This document shows, piece by piece, positions 1-13,700 of a stretch of 64,000 nt of DNA; positions within the stretch are counted from its first letter, which is position 1, and every line of letters starts with the position of its first letter. Where the stretch lies: positions 56,087,536 through 56,151,535 of the forward strand of contig NC_134896.1 of assembly GCF_041734735.1 (NCBI RefSeq), in the 5' to 3' direction. The position numbers and the translations under genes were made by a program. The stretch comes from Babylonia areolata (Eukaryota > Mollusca > Gastropoda > Neogastropoda > Buccinidae). Below the pieces are notes generated by a model. The model did no database searches. It was not told the DNA's origin and saw nothing but the letters and a program-made list of their open reading frames with translations.

Positions 1-525
1 CAACAAAACAAAAAGAAACAAAGGATACAAAATCAAAAGAAGAATCCGTCTAACAACTGAACTATTTTTGCAGACTGAAAATAAGAATGGTAACTGAATT
101 AGTGTCTTGGAGTTGAAGGTGCAAAGAGTTGTGAGAATGCAAAGAGATAATCAGATACATACACTGAAAAAAACACCATTACATTGATACAAGATTTCTT
201 CTTCCTTATTGAACTTCTTTTGTCTGTGTTTACACTTGAATATTCTGAGTAATATGAATCATATGATGTTACAATTATTTGTAATACATATGAAAGATTG
301 ATATGAAAAAGTAAATGAACAGAGTTGATACATATGAAAGACTGATATGAGAAAGTAAATGAACAGAGTTGAGTTTGCTGATGAGAAGAAGATGGCACAG
401 TGGTAAAAGACGCTTATCTGCCAATCGGGTATAGGTAAATTAGGAATACGTGAATCAGGATGACACCAGCCACCCACCAGGGAAGGCCCTGCACTGCTGC
501 TTTTGTGTGTCACTTTGTATTACTC

Positions 526-556
<31 letters not shown>

Positions 557-565
557 TTTTTTTTA

Positions 566-955
566 CTCTCTTTTGTCATAACATATTTCTCTGTGTGAAA
601 TTTGGACTACTATCCCCAGGGAGAGCACATCGCTCCACCGACAGCGCCACCCCCTCTTTTTCTTCTTTTTTTCTGCCTGCAATTTTATTTGTTTTCCTAT
701 CGAAGTGGATTTTTCTCCAGATTTTTGCCAGAGACAACTCTTTTGTTGCCTTGGGTTCTTTTACATGCACTAAGCACATGTTGCACACAAGATCTCAGTT
801 TATTGTCTCATCCAAATGACTAGCTTCCAGACCACTACTCAAGGTCTAGTGGAGGGGGAGAAAATACTGGCAACTGCGCCAGGAATTGAACTAGTGCCCT
901 CAGATTCTTTTGCCTTCTAGATGGACGCATTACTTCTAGGCCAACACTCCACTTT
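566..955 (-). repeat. SINE-B copy (tRNA-derived, about 390 bp)
   Basis: Read on the minus strand, the element starts near 955 with a tRNA-like head, followed by a CAGTATTTTCTCCCCCTCCA block and a conserved middle around 700-850. It ends near 585 with a segment reading CTCCCTGGGGA and a CACAGAGAAAT motif. The same order of blocks is found at 32814-33237 and 33247-33628, with fragments at 3033-3305 and 21180-21310. The multi-copy structure and tRNA-like head show a SINE. The family name is mine. Confidence 0.75.
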
Positions 956-1364
956 GGTAGTGGTGAGCGACGGGCGCCATAGCCGAATGGTTAAAGCGTT
1001 GGACTTTCGATCTGAGGGTCCCAAGTTCGAATCACGGTGAGGGCGCCTTGTTGGTAAAGGGTGGAGATTTTTCCGATCTCCCAGGTCAACATATGTGCAG
1101 ACCTGCCAGTGCCTGAACCCCCTTCGTGTGTATACGCAAGCAGAAGATCAAATACGCACGTTAAAGATCCTGTAATCCATGTCAGCGTTCAGTGGGTTAT
1201 GGAAACAAGAACATACCCAGCATGCACACCCCCGAAAGCGGAGTATGGCTGCCTACATGGCGGGGTAAAAACGGTCATACACGTAAAAAGCCCACTCGCG
1301 TATATACGAGTGAACATGGGAGTTGAAGCCCATGAACGCAGAAGAAGAAGAAGGTAGTGGTGAG
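956..1364 (+). repeat. SINE-A copy with 12-bp target-site duplication
   Basis: The body runs from 972 to about 1352. A tRNA-like head at 972-1047 has box A (around TAGCCGAATGG) and box B (AGTTCGAATC). A long conserved body follows, and the tail is GAA-rich. The flanks 956-967 and 1353-1364 both read GGTAGTGGTGAG, a perfect target-site duplication. A second near-complete copy lies at 51034-51408 on the minus strand, and 3' fragments lie at 50889-50994 and 60539-60633. The insertion lies against the head of the older SINE-B copy. Confidence 0.85.
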
Positions 1365-1806
1365 GGTTGCCACCTGTTTTAACTGAGGAATTCAGCATGC
1401 TTATGATCCCTTCTACTATGCCTCTTAATTGCTCATGAAAGCAACTCCCTGTGACTGAGTCAGACTGAGCATGCTTAACCCCTGATGTGTTCATATGTTC
1501 ATGCACCATATGTCCTTCTGATAACTGTACCAAACAATTCATCTGTCAATGCTACAGACTTTTATCCTGAGTTCATCAAAGACACGGAAGTTGGGGAGAG
1601 ATAAAAACTGAATGATATTGATATCAGCTAGGCAATGAAGATCCCTAGAAGTAGAACCTTGACATTTTGTCACTGTTTTATCAAAATGGATGAGAAGGAG
1701 GATTTTATGTGCTCATGTATAACAACTATGCAATGCACAAAAGTATTCACTCTTTCCTTCCATCCATCTTCCTGTCAATCACAAACACACATTCACACAT
1801 GAACAC

Positions 1807-2064
1807 CCACAAAACACACACACACATACACACACACACACACACTTTCACTTACTCATATGCGTACACAGTAATCCCCCCCCCCACCTCCTCCCCCTCC
1901 TCCCACTCGATTTTTTTCCTTCCCTCGTCTAATATCACTTACAGTGAAAAGACGTTAAACTAAAGAACGAATAAACAACACTGAAGTTGGTTTATAGAAA
2001 ATAAAGAAGAAGAAAAAAGTTATAAATGTTATATATAGGTAGTCTACCAGTTTAAAAACAAAGC

Positions 2065-2127
<63 letters not shown>

Positions 2128-2134
2128 ACAAAAC

Positions 2135-2172
<38 letters not shown>
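1807..2172. repeat. Two CA microsatellite tracts
   Basis: CA tracts occupy about 1815-1850 and 2066-2172, the second broken by a short AAAACAAAAC interruption. The Cys/Val or His/Thr reading frames across them are artefacts of the dinucleotide. Confidence 0.9.
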
Positions 2173-2173
<1 letters not shown>

Positions 2174-2475
2174 GCACGCACATACAGAAGTACGCGGTTA
2201 ATTTACTAACGTCTATTTGCTGTGTATGTTGACACAGTAAATCATACGTGTCAGGAGATGATGATAAATTCTGGACAACCTTTTATCCTGACTTTTGACA
2301 TGAGCACTAGCACTGAATGCACAGTAAAACAACTTTTTTGTGCCTGCACAACACCAAAGAAACTCTTGTCTGGGACATCTGGTGAAAGTTGTTGAAATAG
2401 ATAAACAAAAAAAAACCGAAGAAATGTCACAGAAAATCGCTTCCAAAAAATGGAGCAATCATAACAATTACTCAC

Positions 2476-2578
2476 CGACACCAAACTCTCCAATCACAAG
2501 TATTTTATACAAATGTTCTTGAGTAGTCGTCGGTAGATCTTCAGAGGAGTCATTCGAAGCAGCCGACGTGGCCGCCAT
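2476..2578 (-). CDS. Rab32/Rab38-family small GTPase, first coding exon (partial)
   Basis: The exon encodes 34 residues plus one base: a short Ser/Thr/Ala-rich N-terminus, then TTTQEHLYKILVIGEFGV, leading into the split glycine of the P-loop. The EHLYKxLVIGExGVG pattern is typical of Rab32/Rab38, which carry an N-terminal extension before the P-loop and act on lysosome-related organelles. The start codon is the ATG at 2578-2576 in an AAAATGGCGGCC context. The donor GTGAG occupies 2475-2471. The guanine-binding switch regions, later G motifs and prenylated tail are not in the window. Rab32 and Rab38 cannot be told apart from this exon. A related Rab such as Rab29 is possible but fits less well. 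Confidence 0.82.
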
Positions 2579-2586
2579 TTTATCGA

Positions 2587-2628
2587 TGTCATGTGCTTTC
2601 TGTTTGTCACATGCTTTTCAACTTCCGG
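2587..2628 (-). promoter_or_regulatory. Candidate Rab32/38 promoter: M-box-like E-boxes and ETS site
   Basis: Just upstream of the Rab start codon, 2587-2597 reads TGTCATGTGCT, ten of eleven bases of the vertebrate MITF M-box (AGTCATGTGCT). A second E-box, GTCACATG, lies at 2606-2613, and an ETS-type ACTTCCGG at 2621-2628. The short spacing to the ATG suggests a compact promoter or 5' leader. No transcription start can be read from sequence alone. Confidence 0.45.
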
Positions 2629-3032
2629 TTTGTACTTTCGCTTTTGCGTCTGTGCACATCACACCAGCAGACAAAGGATAGCACTGTTCTATGGCATGAC
2701 GATCTTTTGGTACCTGAAGTTATCTTGCTTTATAATTATTTAGTACGTTTATGTGTAACTTTCATCAATGATATTTTAGATTTGTGTGAAGGTTGCTTAT
2801 TTCAATGTTGGTCAAAATATAAGTAGGAAAACATCAGCTGGTGGAAATCCCATGAAAATTATCAGCAGGGTGGAACTTGAGTAGAAGGTGTATATGGTCT
2901 GTGTTTGTATGCATGTGTGTTTGTGTGTGGTTTCTGACATTGTATGCACGCATGCATGCCCACATGTGTATGTGTTGTATGTATTTGCATGGTTGGATAC
3001 ACTACAGATAATGATATTGAAAATCATTGCCC

Positions 3033-3305
3033 TTAGTAAGAGAAAGCCGACAGACTGGTTATGAAGTTTATCTGCCAATACAGTGTCTGTGTGTGCCTGG
3101 GTTCAAATCATGGCTCGCCCTTTCTCCCATGTTTGGAAAATCAAACTGAACATCTAGTCATTTAAATGGGATGATAAACTGAGGTTCTGTGTGCAGCATG
3201 CATTTGGTGCACTGAAAAAGAACCCATGGCAACAAACGTATATTCCTCTAGCAAAGGTTTCTAAAAGAAATCCATTCTGATAGACACACAAATATATAAG
3301 CACAC
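3033..3305 (+). repeat. SINE-B fragment
   Basis: The order of motifs matches SINE-B: a CTAGTCATTTAAATGGGATGA block, then AAACTGAGGTTCTGTGTGCA, then a segment ending in AAGAACCCATGGCAACAAA. It is more diverged than the copies at 32.8-33.6 kb and lacks the 3' end. A smaller related piece may lie at 3700-3790. Confidence 0.6.
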
Positions 3306-3315
3306 ACTCAAGGGC

Positions 3316-3425
3316 TGACTAGGGAGTTTGGTTATGCAGCTGTCAGGCATCTGTCTAGCAGTTGTGGTGTATCATATATGGATTTGCCTGAATGCAGTGA
3401 CACCTCCTTGAGAAATCAAAAATAA
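3316..3425 (+). repeat. SINE-C copy (short dispersed repeat)
   Basis: The GTTATGCAGCTGTCAGGCAT segment and the GGATTTGCCTGAATGCAGTG segment are matched in reverse complement at 16424-16545 and 26583-26690. Three copies in both orientations indicate a dispersed SINE-like family; the GGTTATGC head looks tRNA-like. Confidence 0.6.
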
Positions 3426-3660
3426 ACCTATTTCTAGAGGAGCAACCATTACACCAAAGAATACACAGAAATGTGTGCTTTTGTAGTAGCGTTTACTCTG
3501 AAACCATTTAGAAATGTCTTGTAGGTCAAACTGACATTCTGTTCTTCTGATCGGTAATCCATCTCACTGTGTGACTTTTTTTTTGTGTCCATCAAAATAC
3601 ATCAGCAACAGCACATAAAGAGAAGTACTTTTGTGTGGTATCACCACCTTCCCAGTGTGA

Positions 3661-3696
<36 letters not shown>
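3661..3696. repeat. AC microsatellite
   Basis: An uninterrupted AC run of about 18 units, followed by a short sequence resembling SINE-B (a TTGAGTGGTGGTCAGGGTGC segment). Confidence 0.9.
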
Positions 3697-6600
3697 CATG
3701 ATGTTGAAGGAAGTGGAAAGATCCTAGGCCACAGTTCAAGTCTTGCATTGATCTACTCCACTCTTGAGTGGTGGTCAGGGTGCTAGTCCTTAAGATGAAA
3801 CTATTGCTTTTAATTCCATTCCATTGTCATTGACTGCAAATCCCATGTTCATGTTCCCATGTTTTATTGCTTTTACTTCCATTGTCATTGACTGCAAATC
3901 CAACGTTCACGTTCCCATGTTTCTACAAACAAACTTTTTCACATGATATATGATTGAATCTGTCTTGTCAGATGATACAATAAATTTTGGGGGTCAAATA
4001 TGCTACACACACTTTGCACTTGTAAGGGAATCCATGGCCATACGACAGTTGTCCATGGTAAAACGTCTTTTTTTCAGAAAAGAAAAAAAGAGAGGTGGTA
4101 CTGGATTTCTGCATATTCTCTCCAGGAAGAACATCTTGATTTCCAAGCAATCTCTTGACTTGAAGATTAATACAATACAATAAATAAATTAAAAAAAACT
4201 GTAGCCGGATACATTTGTAGACAAAGTCAAAGAATATCTGGCTCAACAATCCAAGAAAGGAAAAAAAAACACTTCATTACACATCCATGGCTTTTGATGG
4301 CAATATTTTCTAAAAGGATTTCATAAAATGCTTTGTAAGTTCCCAGAAACCAAAGAACAAACAGTGTCTTGCAAACTCCTTCCAAAACCACAGGTAACAA
4401 GCACACAAAATCTGAGCAACAATTATTTATTGCATATTTGTTTTTTCCTGATAATAATGGTATTGTAAAATCCATGTACAATACATAATATTAACGAGAG
4501 ATTCATATCTCAAGGCAAGATAAGATCCAACGTTTGTATCTAGTCACTGTACAACAAGCACAAATCAGTACCGAAGAACATAGTCCACAAGAAGTTAACT
4601 GACAAATCACCACTATGTACACCATGATGCCTCTTGTTCAGTTTCATCATTAACCCATCACCATTTTATCAACACATTTCAACACACTGAAATGAAAAAA
4701 TAAAACCCATGAAGCTTATTTATGAATCGCCCAGTCCCAGTCACCACACAATCATGAATAACAAACTGTAATAATCTCCAGACGTAATGCTTTGCCGTAG
4801 ATATATATATAATGTGTACAAATGTACCTAACATTTTAATGAAGGAATAGAAGATACCACACACAAAGGTAAGCACAAACATGCACAGAAATGCGTACCC
4901 ACTCACTCTAATTCCCTGGTAAAATATTGCATGATTCCACAAATGAACAATATATAGAGATAGGTATATATATATATATAGATATATATCAATACTCTGT
5001 TTTAGCTTGCTGTTCAGCAGTGTGACAAAAAGAGTGAGTAATCTCTATAGAACTTTGGATAAAAGCGAAACCATATACAAACCCATGTAGAGAAAATACA
5101 GAGTACAAAGGATAAAGGACAAACACATACTAGGCCAACATATGGGTGTTGGTGGAGGAGATTCAACTTGAATCCAGTCATGTTATACCTGTGTGATGGA
5201 TCAAACAAAGAAAAAATATGAAATAAATATTACAAGCACCTCTTCAAATGCGTATGCACCAATTCCACAGTTTACTCAATAGCACTCAAAGCACTGAAAG
5301 CAATTTTAAGACCATTATTATTTCATCAAAATTGTTTTCAGTGCCATTTTCAGTAATATAATGTTTATATCATGATCCTTTATCTTTGTTACATCTAAAA
5401 TGTCAGTTAATCGCTAACATATAGAAGTACTAATAACTTGACTCTGCTGAATCAACCTATGAACGTGCACGGATTGCTCAAAGTAGCCAGTTGACACATT
5501 TATTCACTGTTATTGAAAGTTTACAAACTTCAGTGGCTCAACCCATTTCTTAAAGGATTTGTAAGGTCGTCAATTTTCTTCTTCTCTTCTCTGGTCTGTT
5601 TGTTTATAGTAAAACCCAAAACTGTAGTAACTGTGTATATTTATATTAACTGCTTCACAGTCAAGAACAGAAACTGTTGAAATTATTTTCATGGACCATC
5701 AACTCCAGTATTCTTAACCAGCTCAAAGAAGGCAGAGGACACATTTTTCTAATATGAAAATTAGTAGCTCTTTTTTAAAATATAATTTTAAGTTGAAGTT
5801 TGATTGAAAGAGAAGCAAAACAAAATTTCAATAGAGAACATATGAAGAGCACTCAGCTGTTCCCTAGGTCCTTCAAAAGGAAGCCATAATATCTGACCTA
5901 CACCAAAGCCAGCGAGGGCCGATTCATTCAGGGAGAAATCAGTCATCACACTTGCTACCTCTTGTTGCCAACCTCGAGCCAAGATTCAACACACATGAGA
6001 AGTTGTTCACAAAGATGCGTTTACAAAATGGATTTCTCCAACACATGACAGACTGTTCCCCAGTCTTTGGGAGCTGGGTTTTGCATGTGCTGGCCTTTTT
6101 CTCCTGGATGAAGTTGACTACAAGTCAAACAGGTTGAATGATAGTATGTCGTACGTGAGTGCATGTATGCTTCTGAATGTGTAACTCATTCGGTAAACCC
6201 CACAGGGTCCCTGTACGTGAGGTGTGAGCGGCTATCTGCATTATTATTATGGTTATTAACATTATCATTATTATCATCTTATTTACCACAAGGTGCTAAA
6301 TGGTTAGGATAATATGTCATGAACTGTGTTTTGTGGGTTTATATCATAGGTTGTTGTTTTTTTTGGTGTGTATGTGAGTTTTGTGCAGACGCGGTTTGAG
6401 TCGTGATATGGCTCTGTGCAGTCAGCTGAACAATAAGCAACAATTAACAATTAACATATCATCACTGTTGTCATTATTACCATCATGCAGGAGATTAGTT
6501 TCTTTCTAACCTCCACCCTAAATCTTCCTTTTCAGTATCTACAAGCAAACTAAAGTGGACAAATGCGCATCAGACAATACAACTTCCATAGTGTTTCGGA

Positions 6601-9210
6601 CAGGACAAATACCAAATATGACAAATACTCTGTTCAGTTTTTAAGCTGCATCATTAAACACTGAGCTGGCATTCAATACCTTTAAACAAAGCCTGCCGTT
6701 CAAGAAGTAAAGCGTGTGAAAAAAAAGCTCTGCTTTACAACACAGCTTATTACAGCCGTGTTTCATCAAACAGGTGAAACATGAGTGTAAACTGGTCTCT
6801 CCAACGTTCAACAAGGGGAAAAAAATGTTGTGAGGTAAAGAACTGTCTACACAATGGCTGCATGTGGAAGCCTTGGTAACACTGACACTGCCTTCTAGGA
6901 ATGAAACAATGTTTAGTTTTAGCAATGAATTTTCAACCAGCATCTACTAGTCTTTTTTTTTTTCTAAACTGCAGATCAATTAAAGCAATTACACAATTAC
7001 AAAATCTAAAACGTTTAACAACAAGAAAAGTAATATGCTTCTTTACAAGAAAAGTAATTTGCACACAAAAGATAAATTAACATAGAGCAAAAACAAAACA
7101 AAAAATATCCCAAAAAACACAGCACAAAAAAGAGAGGAAAAGAAGGAATCCAGGAAACATACAGTGTAGACGAAAGAGTGATGACTACGAGCGATACCAA
7201 AGCTGCAGATTACTCGTATCATTAAACAATGAAAAACAACCATTTTTTCCCCCCCGTTCTGTCCTAATATTTTACAATGATAAAATTTGCATTAATTCAT
7301 CTTTTTTTTTCTTTTCTTTTTTTTTCTAGGTCTCTTCTCTGTACAATAATATTAAATGAGAAAGACCATGACTTTACATGATGGACTGTATGGCATGTTC
7401 GCTTCAATATAACAGAAACCAATCATAACCTGCCAAAAGACACTAGGAAGACTGTATGCAACAATTAAGCTGCAACACAAATCAACAATTTCACATACAG
7501 AAGTCTGCTTGTCATTATTTAAGCAGGAGTATGGGGGAAAAAAAAAAAAAAACACACAAAAAAACCACACACATTCCCCACACTGGGTGATCAGGTTTCA
7601 ATAGGCCTTTTCTTTTGCCTTATCAAAAGCTTGATTCTTGTATTGGAACTAATCTTCAGACTATATAAGTTTTCTCTGTCACTGAATGTGAAAGAACAAC
7701 TCATGGCTTCACACTGCTAATAATTGAAATCCCTAACATCAACCAAGAAAAAAAAGTACTTGTAAAAATGTCAAGGTTCGTTTAGGCTTGTTATTTCAGT
7801 TGTCAAGTTATTAACAGATCTGACAGACCAAAGAGATTAAACGCATTCATAGACAACAAATACACTCATGGAAACAGATCAAAGGTACAACCTATCATAA
7901 ATACACGGACAAAAAAAAAGAGGTACAAAATACTATAAACAAAATATTCATAAAACTGGTTGAAGACATATTACATTACAAATACATTAACAAAACACGT
8001 TAATTGTTTTACATACTACAAATACACTTTCAAAAATACATCAAAGGTAAAATATATGATAAATTCACTAAAAAAAATATAAAAAAAATTAAAAAAACAA
8101 AACCCAACATACTCATATTCAATCAGGATACAAAAAACATTATCTTCACAAGCAAAATAATATCATATTGTCTATCAAAACCATTTCTGAAAATAAAAGA
8201 AACTGTAAAACCACCAATAAACAGTTTTTGTGTGTGTTGACAAATGAACAACACAACAAACAACACAGAACAAAGCAACGTCATCACAAATCTAATTTAA
8301 AAAAAAATAAAAATAAAAATAAAAGAGAGATCGACAGAGACAGATAAAGAAATAAACTTGCTTCCGGCAATTGCTTAAAATCGCTAATACAATTCCTTTT
8401 GCAACAAAAGCATTTGTGAGCGAAGGTTAGCAAATCAAGCACCATCACAAAACGCAACTAATTTTTGTTGGCACATTTGTGAGGCGATGAGCAAAACCTT
8501 AAAAAGAGCCAAAAGGAAACAAAAACACATACACACACAAAAAGAAAAAAAACGAAAGACAAAAAAAAAAAGCAGACAGGAAAGAGCAAGGTAGGGTTAC
8601 ATCACTATAAACAACAACAACAAAGAAAAAGTCACTCTCTATGCAGAACCGCTGATGCTTTACACAATCACCATGAAGATCACAACAATTCACAGTCAAA
8701 AGTAACATTCACAGCAACCAGACACAGACAGATTGCATGAGTGAACTATCAAATTATCTGACATGATCTGAAATGTCACGTGCCACCTAGCCATTATTTC
8801 AGATGTATTCTCACAGGAAAAAAAAACCGGAGGTACTAATGGTACTTGCCTAGTTATGAAAAGCAAAGAAACTGACCACAAAAATTATGGCTTTGCCAAT
8901 CTGATGCAAAACATCACACACAAACTTCTGCTTCTTAGATGAGGCCAACAGATAGACGTCATATCAGATATACGGTCGTTTCACACATACAAAGTCTGTC
9001 ACTTGGTTTTCAGTTCTGATTTGCTCCTTTGCCATGCCTCAGTGTCATTTTTTGGTCAGCCATTTGGTTTCCTTTCATTCCCCCAGTCTTCCCTTTTCAT
9101 TCCCTCCTCCCTGCAGTGCATGGCACACGCACGCTACCACACACACACACACACACACCTTCGAAAAATGTAAATGAGAAATACAACTGACAGATAGCCT
9201 TCATTTCCTT

Positions 9211-9362
9211 AAAGTATGTATTTTCTACAGCTGGAAGAGATTCATTCAGTGTTCAATTCATTCACAGCTTGACAGACCTTTGCCACAAAGTATGTATTTT
9301 CTACACCTGGAAGAGATTCATTCAGTGTTCAATTCATTCACAGCTTGACAGACCTTTGCCAC
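9211..9362. repeat. Tandem duplication, 2 x 76 bp
   Basis: The block 9211-9286 is repeated almost exactly at 9287-9362. The unit starts AAAGTATGTATTTTCTACA and ends GACAGACCTTTGCCAC. The near-identity suggests a young duplication. Confidence 0.9.
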
Positions 9363-10700
9363 AAAGTACTGACATACATACATTATTAGCTGATGTTACA
9401 GTGTTGTTGGTTTTTTTGTGTTTTTTTTTTATAAATGAGCAAATGCTTGACTCATAACAAGTACCGTTAAATGATATTCAGTATCTGTCTCTGCTATACT
9501 TTCTCCATTTTCTTCCAACTGCAACAAAACATGCTGTCTTAAAACTACAATGTAACAACACTGATTTCATATCAATTAATGCTTATCAGAAAACAAACAA
9601 TTGTGATTTCTCTATTCCGGCAACAGCCTGACACACATCTTCTGAAAACTAGGTTCCCCGAATGTCCAGGCTGAAAGGTATCCCTGCACCTAATGAAGTA
9701 AATACTACACAGATCAAACAGCGGGGACACTGGGGCTCACTCAGACTGTGAGATTACTGAGAATATATGGACACCAACAGCCTCTTTGACAGCAATGTGG
9801 GCAAAGACACTGGGAGTGAGATTTGATAAAACACCATCTTTTAGTCACAGAAAACCCGCATCTCACAATAAAATAAAACAAAACAGAAAATATCTGGAGA
9901 TTGTACAAAAAGAGACTTAAATCAAATAGCGCTTCCATCACATGATCCAAGAATGATGCCGAAACAACAACAACAACAAAGAGCTCATTTTTGCTGAGTC
10001 TGTTCTGGTAATTCTCAACTCCTGTGTTGTATGACAAAAATGTTGAGAAGATTCTGAGAGCTGGTGACAAATAAAAGCGCTCTTGGTTTCTACAGGTGAT
10101 GTCTTTTTTTTTTTGTCTTTTTTTTTTTTTTTGCCTCTTGCTTAGAAATATAAGTTTGTTTCAAAGTCAAAGTCAAAGACGTATGCATGCCAAGCCAGTT
10201 ATCTCCGTCATAACTCTATCCCACCCTTGGATTTCACTTTTCCATCCCAGTCTGTTTTCATTTCTCTTCTGTGTTTCACTGAACAAAACAGAAAAAAAAA
10301 AGGATGAGGTACATTATATAATGATGGCAGAAACCATTTAGCAGCTGGTGGTCTCTACATGTAATGAAGTTGTACATGCTTTGCTTCATGATAATTCTCA
10401 AACACACGCAAGTTGTAAGATAATACAAACAGTTTCACTTGTCATCATGCACTATGATCAGTTTCACTGACTGCCATGCGTATCAATTTTGAAAAAATAG
10501 AAGGAAAAAATACAGTACATCTGACAATAACCTTATTATTATTTTTTTTTTTTACTAATAAATTTTTGTTTACAAAAACACTCACAACTGGACCAGCATA
10601 TTGTATATGAAATCACAATCAAAACATTCCTCATTAGCATTTTACTGTCAGGAAAAGGTTACAGTATCTTACAAATGACAGTAATGAATCCCAACACACA

Positions 10701-10701
<1 letters not shown>

Positions 10702-10768
<67 letters not shown>
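10702..10768. repeat. Compound TC/AC microsatellite
   Basis: About 18 TC units run directly into about 14 AC units. Confidence 0.95.
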
Positions 10769-10769
<1 letters not shown>

Positions 10770-13700
10770 TACACCTGGTTTCACACTCATGCACACAGTA
10801 GACATATATATGTTCAAACCCCAAGCAAGAAGAACAAAGACATTATCACACTGACAGAATCAAACCAAAATGTAAACTGTCAGACAATGTCAAAACAACA
10901 TGGAAATATTATAATTCCGTTTGAAACTGCACAACAATTGCCAGTATGAATACAAATAAAACATGTAAACAATTTACACTCCCTGTACACACACACACAC
11001 ACACAAAAAGGGAAATGAAATTAAAAGTATGTATATGCACACATGCATGTGTGTAGTAGGCACACACACACACTCACATCACTATACTCATAAAGACTAT
11101 ACGCATGTACCTGTATTCACCACACATGATCATGTACGTACACACACACATAAACAATCACATAAACGGTGAATGTATGTGTGTGCACACAAGTGTATGC
11201 ATGTATGCCCGCCTGTACAACCCCCACCTCCCCACCCCCATTAAAAAAAAAAAAACAAAAAAACCCCATAAGATTTCATTTCACTACGACTGCTAAGACC
11301 CTCAACAAAATGCAAGGCAGCATTTCAAATAAGAGTTTTTAAAACCAGTATCAAGCTGATGTCACACTGTTTTACTATTACAGTAAGGCAGTGCCTTTCA
11401 CAGTTGTTGGGGAAATCATATATCCAGCATCTTTTAAAACAACAGGTTCCAAGTGATTTGTTTCCTCTGGGCTTGATAGTTTCTGTGGCCAAGGTCATTT
11501 AAATAGTTTTCATAAGAGATCTTACATCGGTCTCTTTTACGTGGTTATCCATAGGCTTGCTGGTGCTCGAATGTTCTGTGATACCTAGTGCTCTTGCTGT
11601 CCAAGTTACCTTGACTGAAAACATTTGTCTGGGTTGTGAAAGCGTGCTTGTGCACTTGCCACCTAATGACGTGTCTGTAAAGGTGGGGGCCGGGCCAGAA
11701 AGGGTGGGGGGGAGGGGGAGGGGGTGTCATTCAAAATGAACACTTTAAATTTTAACTGCATTGCAGAATCAGTCACTACTCTTCAAAGTAACCTTGAAAA
11801 TGGGAATGTTTGTGTAGATACATAGATACACGTACTGATCTCTAGACAGTATCCAGCGAAAACCTCTACTCGGATGTGGATTTCTGATGGAGACCTTGGC
11901 CACAAAGACGCACAGACCTGACCCAGGCATTTGAGTCATTCCCAGTAACCCTGTCCCCCCCCACCCCCCCCATCACCTACCTCTCATCCCACAACACACC
12001 ACACTCTCACTCTTTCTTCTTTTTTTTTTCTTTTTTTTAAAAATCTTCTGGAATGAGTGTTATGATAATGTGGACAGCCAGTTAAAAAAAATAAACAAAC
12101 AACAAACAAACAAAAAACACCCACAAACAACAGCAAAAAACCCTTTAACAAAGAAAACACCTTTGTGAATCATGAGCATCCATCTACATCAATTTCAAAC
12201 ATGACGGTTCTCTTATTCATACTTAATTAACAAGGTACAGATCAAAACCAACAGCACTCACAACAGTCCCTGTACATTTTACACGATACATACTTTTTAT
12301 ATGAAAGTCTTGACCACACAACTCGTTTGAACTACAACCACACGAAGAGAGATTGCCCCCAATGTACAAGAATACATTTTTTTTTTAAAGTGTAATGAAC
12401 TTTTTTTTAAAAGATGTAAAGAACAAATACATCATACCTAACGTTCACCAGGAGAAATCAAAAAACATTGCACAAAAATGATTTTCTCAGAGGCCCAAGG
12501 ACATGTTCAAACACTCAGTCCATCCACAGTATCAAAGACTAGAGAATCACAGTGTCATGTATGCTCAAGCCAGTATGTTTCATTTTAAGGAAAAGTAAAC
12601 ACAGCCATTTTTACACTTCTCCATCTGAATAAAAAATTGATAGCCTGTGCGTGTGTGTGTGTGTGGTGTGGTGTGGTGTGTGAGAGTAAGCATGTGCTTG
12701 CTTGTGTGATGTGTACAAAGTGTGCACGTGTAACTGCCTCACTGCAAGTGTGTGGTTTTGTGTTTGTTCATAACCATATGCATACATACATATGCATGAT
12801 GTGACCGCTTGAATGTGCATATTCGTGTATGTATGCGAGTCACTATGTGTGTACTGACATGAAGTGTGCATGTGTACAGCTGCAAAAACATGCAAGCATC
12901 AGATGCACTTGTTTATGCCCTTGTATGGTCTGCACATCACATCATACAAGTCAATGATGGAAAGGAAATGGAAGTCAAATGTCAAACACTGGATATTCAC
13001 TTGACACGGATCTTGACACAATGCTATGGAAACACATGAATGCCAATCTGAATGCACCAGAAAAGGGATTGACTTACCCAATTGATTGGCTTTACTATCT
13101 AAATTATTCATTCACCTCAAGTCTTATGGATGAACCTGTCAGCTGGTCTGTAACTTTTACTGGCTCATCTGCTTTCCTGTTGTTTACTAACTTACACGCA
13201 CACACGCACGTATGCACTCATGCACACATGCACACACACTCATGCGCGCGCACACACACACACACACAGAGCAAGAAAAAGAGATAATTTTCATGCGGAC
13301 TTGTTTCTTTCTGCTCTTGCGCTGGAGTGAACGGAACAAGGGTCAAATTATGACAAGAAATCTGTCCCACTCGACATGCTATTTCTATCTAGTTATAAAC
13401 AGCAGCTATTGGAATACTTGTTTGGGATGGAAAACAACACTGGTTTGGAACTATGTTCAACAACGAAACATGAAAGGAACAGTTGATTTTCTTTTTCTCA
13501 ACAGCTCTTCTTTTTTTTTCCTTTCTTTTTTCTTTTTTTTAGTTAAAAGCTTCTTCTTTCTTTTTTTTTTCTTTCTTTTTTTTTTTTTTGTTTTTGTTTT
13601 TGGTTTGTTTTGGGTTTTTTGCTGCAGTTGCAGATATGGAAGATGTAATAGCATTAGTCTCAAGTAAAACAATTCACTTTTTTTTTACCAGTTTAATATG

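Larger units (their letters stand above)
1..2475. other. Intronic sequence of the Rab32/38-like gene, repeat-filled
   Basis: The minus-strand Rab exon at 2476-2578 ends in a splice donor and transcription runs toward position 1, so this stretch should be intron. I looked for the next Rab exon (the part after the P-loop lysine) on the minus strand and did not see it. The stretch holds a SINE-B copy, a SINE-A copy, CA repeats and AT-rich sequence. Confidence 0.6.

Noticed and set aside
972-1047. tRNA gene with an apparent cloverleaf
   Set aside because: It is the head of SINE-A: it continues into a conserved body and GAA tail, is flanked by target duplications, and has a second copy at 51.4 kb.
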